This document shows positions 8,773-10,335 of a stretch of 10,335 bases of DNA, in pieces. The position numbers were made by a program, and so were the translations under genes. The stretch is taken from assembly GCA_000231825.2 (NCBI GenBank), contig JH720316.1, forward strand, positions 852,578-862,912, written 5' to 3'. Source of the DNA: Tetrahymena elliotti 4EA. Taxonomy: Eukaryota > Ciliophora > Oligohymenophorea > Hymenostomatida > Tetrahymenidae. How positions within the stretch are numbered: the stretch's first letter is position 1; the number at the start of each line of letters is the position of its first letter. Below the pieces are notes generated by a model. It saw only the letters and a list, made by a program, of their open reading frames with translations. It was not told the origin of the DNA and searched no databases.

Positions 8773-9645
8773 AACTATAATTCTATGAAATCTATAAACT
8801 TTGAAAAGTTTTCTTTTTCTGGAATTAATTTCATTATTTTCATAAAAAATCTAAATTCTAATTATCATTTGTAATTTTTAGATTTAACAAAAATTAGCAT
8901 CTAAAGCAAAAGAGGTTTATACTTTAAAATTTAAAGTAACAATTTACTTACTAAGTTAAGATGAATTAAAACCTTTAATTGTTTTGATAATTGATCCTAA
9001 GCTTAAAAAAAAGTTCATCAACTTTTAACCCCTGCTCTTTAATACAATCAATACTCATCTAAATTAATAATTTTCTATCTAAAATTACTGAGAATAGATT
9101 TTAATCAATTGAACATAAAATTTTGGTTTATTAAGGGTAAAAAATCAACTTTCGAAAAACAAAAAATTAAATCTAATGAGTAATTTAATAAATAAATCAA
9201 GATTGAAGGAAACAATATTTTTTGCATCTTCCGATCTTGAATGAAATTTTATTAAAGAATAATAATTAGAGAAAATATCTTAATTTTCTGTTCAATTAAA
9301 AATTTAATTGTTTTAAGAAGCAGTTTTAGGAGATAAATAAATTTGAATTTTTTAACATTTGAAAGAATTAGGATTAAATAATTAAATTATTTTTTTACAA
9401 ATTTTTTTAATTTTAATAATTATTATATAGAGATGATAAGAAGATTCTCTCCATAAAGCAGATAAAACTATTAGGTACTTAACATCATAATTATTTAGTG
9501 TTTTATTTTTTTTTTAATATTTTTTTAGTTTTTGTAATTTTTTTGAATAATTATTTAAGTAAAGAAAATATTCAACAAATTATTTAAAATAAGAGATAAA
9601 CAATAAACCAAATAAAAACAAATTAGTAAATATGTAGTAAATGGA
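8773..9645. other. AT-rich stretch between the tRNA and the right ABCA gene
   Basis: This should include the 3' untranslated region of the right ABCA gene, which ends at 9646 on the minus strand. Minus-strand frames around 9000-9240 stay free of TGA and give protein-like pieces (for example MSIDCIKEQGLKVDELFFKL starting near 9056). No family is recognised and a run of this length is not rare when only TGA stops. A hairpin at 9197-9240 is listed separately. Confidence 0.45.
9197..9240. repeat. Imperfect hairpin, TCAAGAT / ATCTTGA stem
   Basis: TCAAGAT (9197-9203) pairs exactly with ATCTTGA (9234-9240), and pairing continues inward (9204-9210 with 9227-9233) with one mismatch and two G-U pairs. 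That makes 13 of 14 positions paired around a 16-base loop. The right arm includes CTTCCGATCT, unusually rich in G+C for this region. It lies about 550 bases beyond the stop codon of the right ABCA gene, so it could be in or after its 3' untranslated region. Confidence 0.5.
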
Positions 9646-10335
9646 TCAATTTTAATTAGTTTTAGAATTAATATGAAATTAATTCATTTCGATGGATTTA
9701 TGTTCTTATTAGCTGTTAGCATTGCTTATTTAATACTTATTTTAATCATTTCGAGCAGGTTAAATTTTTTATTTTTAAGAATTAACTTTTATCTAATTAG
9801 TAGCAAACATGTTAAAGATTTGCTCAATAGAAGCTTATTTGACTGAATAATTTTCAACCAACAATTAGCTTTTATTGTTTTCAAAAACTTCAAACATTTT
9901 ACCTATAGAAATGTTTGATTCAATTCTAAATCTGTAGAAATCATCAAAGTGTTCAATAATACTAAATTCACCTAAATTATGTTTGATGAAAGCCTTTAAA
10001 TTTTCTCCATTCTATTCTAGAGCCACATATTATGCTAAAGATGATAAGCTTACACCATAGCTAGAAGTTAATCTAGCATATAATTATTTACCATTTCCTG
10101 ACTAACTAATCCCTTAAAAGAGGTGTAAAGCATTCATTTTTTTTAAGCAATTTTCAAGTTAACCATAATGGATTTGTTCTTTAACCTAATCTAATGAGAA
10201 TCCTTATTAATTAAGTTTTCTAGCAATTTCTTGTTCAGAAGGAATTTTTAATTTTATTTCTACTTCATAGCCTTCACCAAACTTATCCTTAATTTATTGT
10301 ATACTTCCTATACATTTTAAAATACCCTCTACTTA
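9646..10335 (-). CDS. ABCA-type ABC transporter, C-terminal end (5' part outside window)
   Basis: The minus strand carries an uninterrupted frame of 229 residues ending at TGA 9648-9646, with TAA/TAG read as glutamine more than twenty times against about four CAA. It begins inside the region after the second ATPase domain: GILKCIGSIQQIKDKFGEGY is the characteristic ABCA motif near the end of the second nucleotide-binding domain. HNLGEFSIIEHFDDFYRFRI and ENYSVKQASIEQIFNMFA match the conserved C-terminal regulatory portion, where a sensor-like Glu-Gln-Ile-Phe motif is typical. The remaining 45 or so residues are polar and Gln/Asn-rich, as in a disordered tail. A short 3' intron there cannot be excluded, but the frame is open without one. 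Walker motifs and membrane helices lie outside the window. It is in the same orientation as the ABCA gene at the left edge, so the two are tandem paralogues. No frameshift is seen. Confidence 0.92.

Noticed and set aside
9228..9237. CTTCCGATCT, identical to the end of a common sequencing adapter
   Set aside because: The match is only ten bases, the preceding bases differ from the adapter, and the segment is the right arm of a local hairpin with its partner at 9197-9210, so it is better explained as native sequence.
8943..9240. Long TGA-free minus-strand frames with protein-like pieces
   Set aside because: With only TGA as stop, runs of about 100 codons are not rare in AT-rich DNA. Two different frames look equally plausible and neither shows a known motif.
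1..10335. CRISPR array, bacterial operons or insertion sequences
   Set aside because: No regularly spaced direct repeats, no ribosome-binding sites and no transposase-like frame. The eukaryotic tRNA style, introns and code all point to a ciliate nucleus.

Overview
The window looks like nuclear DNA of an oligohymenophorean ciliate, most likely Tetrahymena or a close relative. It is extremely A+T-rich by eye. Both recognisable protein genes read through many in-frame TAA and TAG codons that fall where glutamine fits, and only TGA acts as stop (ciliate nuclear code, translation table 6). Two GT-AG introns of 57 nt each and an A-run before the start codon also fit Tetrahymena. Read with the standard code the window looks almost empty, because the genes are broken up by reassigned TAA/TAG codons. 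No C4A2 telomere repeat and no Tetrahymena chromosome-breakage core was seen, so macronuclear and micronuclear origin cannot be told apart.

Layout, following the minus strand from right to left. At 9646-10335 is the C-terminal end of an ABCA-type ABC transporter, whose upstream part lies outside the window. At 1-910 is the N-terminal end of a second ABCA-type transporter, also on the minus strand, with two introns and an apparent one-base frameshift at the end of exon 1. The two are therefore head-to-tail members of a tandem ABCA pair, about 8.7 kb apart.

The space between them is mostly AT-rich noncoding DNA. It holds one clear tRNA-Gly(GCC) gene (8694-8764, plus strand) with a T8 Pol III terminator. 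It also holds the frameshifted remnant of a cysteine-motif, multi-pass membrane protein gene (about 4224-6039, minus strand). That remnant needs at least five frame changes to read from a signal-peptide-like start to its C-terminus, so it is called a pseudogene unless the base calls are poor. Other landmarks are a C21 homopolymer (6690-6710), an alternating AACCT/AGGTT inverted-repeat cluster (3061-3248), and three hairpins that stand out from the AT background (4238-4280, 6465-6499, 9197-9240).

Functionally, the two ABCA genes would make full-length membrane transporters, probably for lipids or lipid-like substrates, as is known for the family. The membrane-protein remnant resembles the large ciliate-expanded families with cysteine-rich ectodomains. 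No shared operon-like logic is expected or seen. I did not find a convincing new biological system here. The most useful points are the hidden genes under the alternative code, the decaying membrane-protein gene and the structured noncoding cluster.
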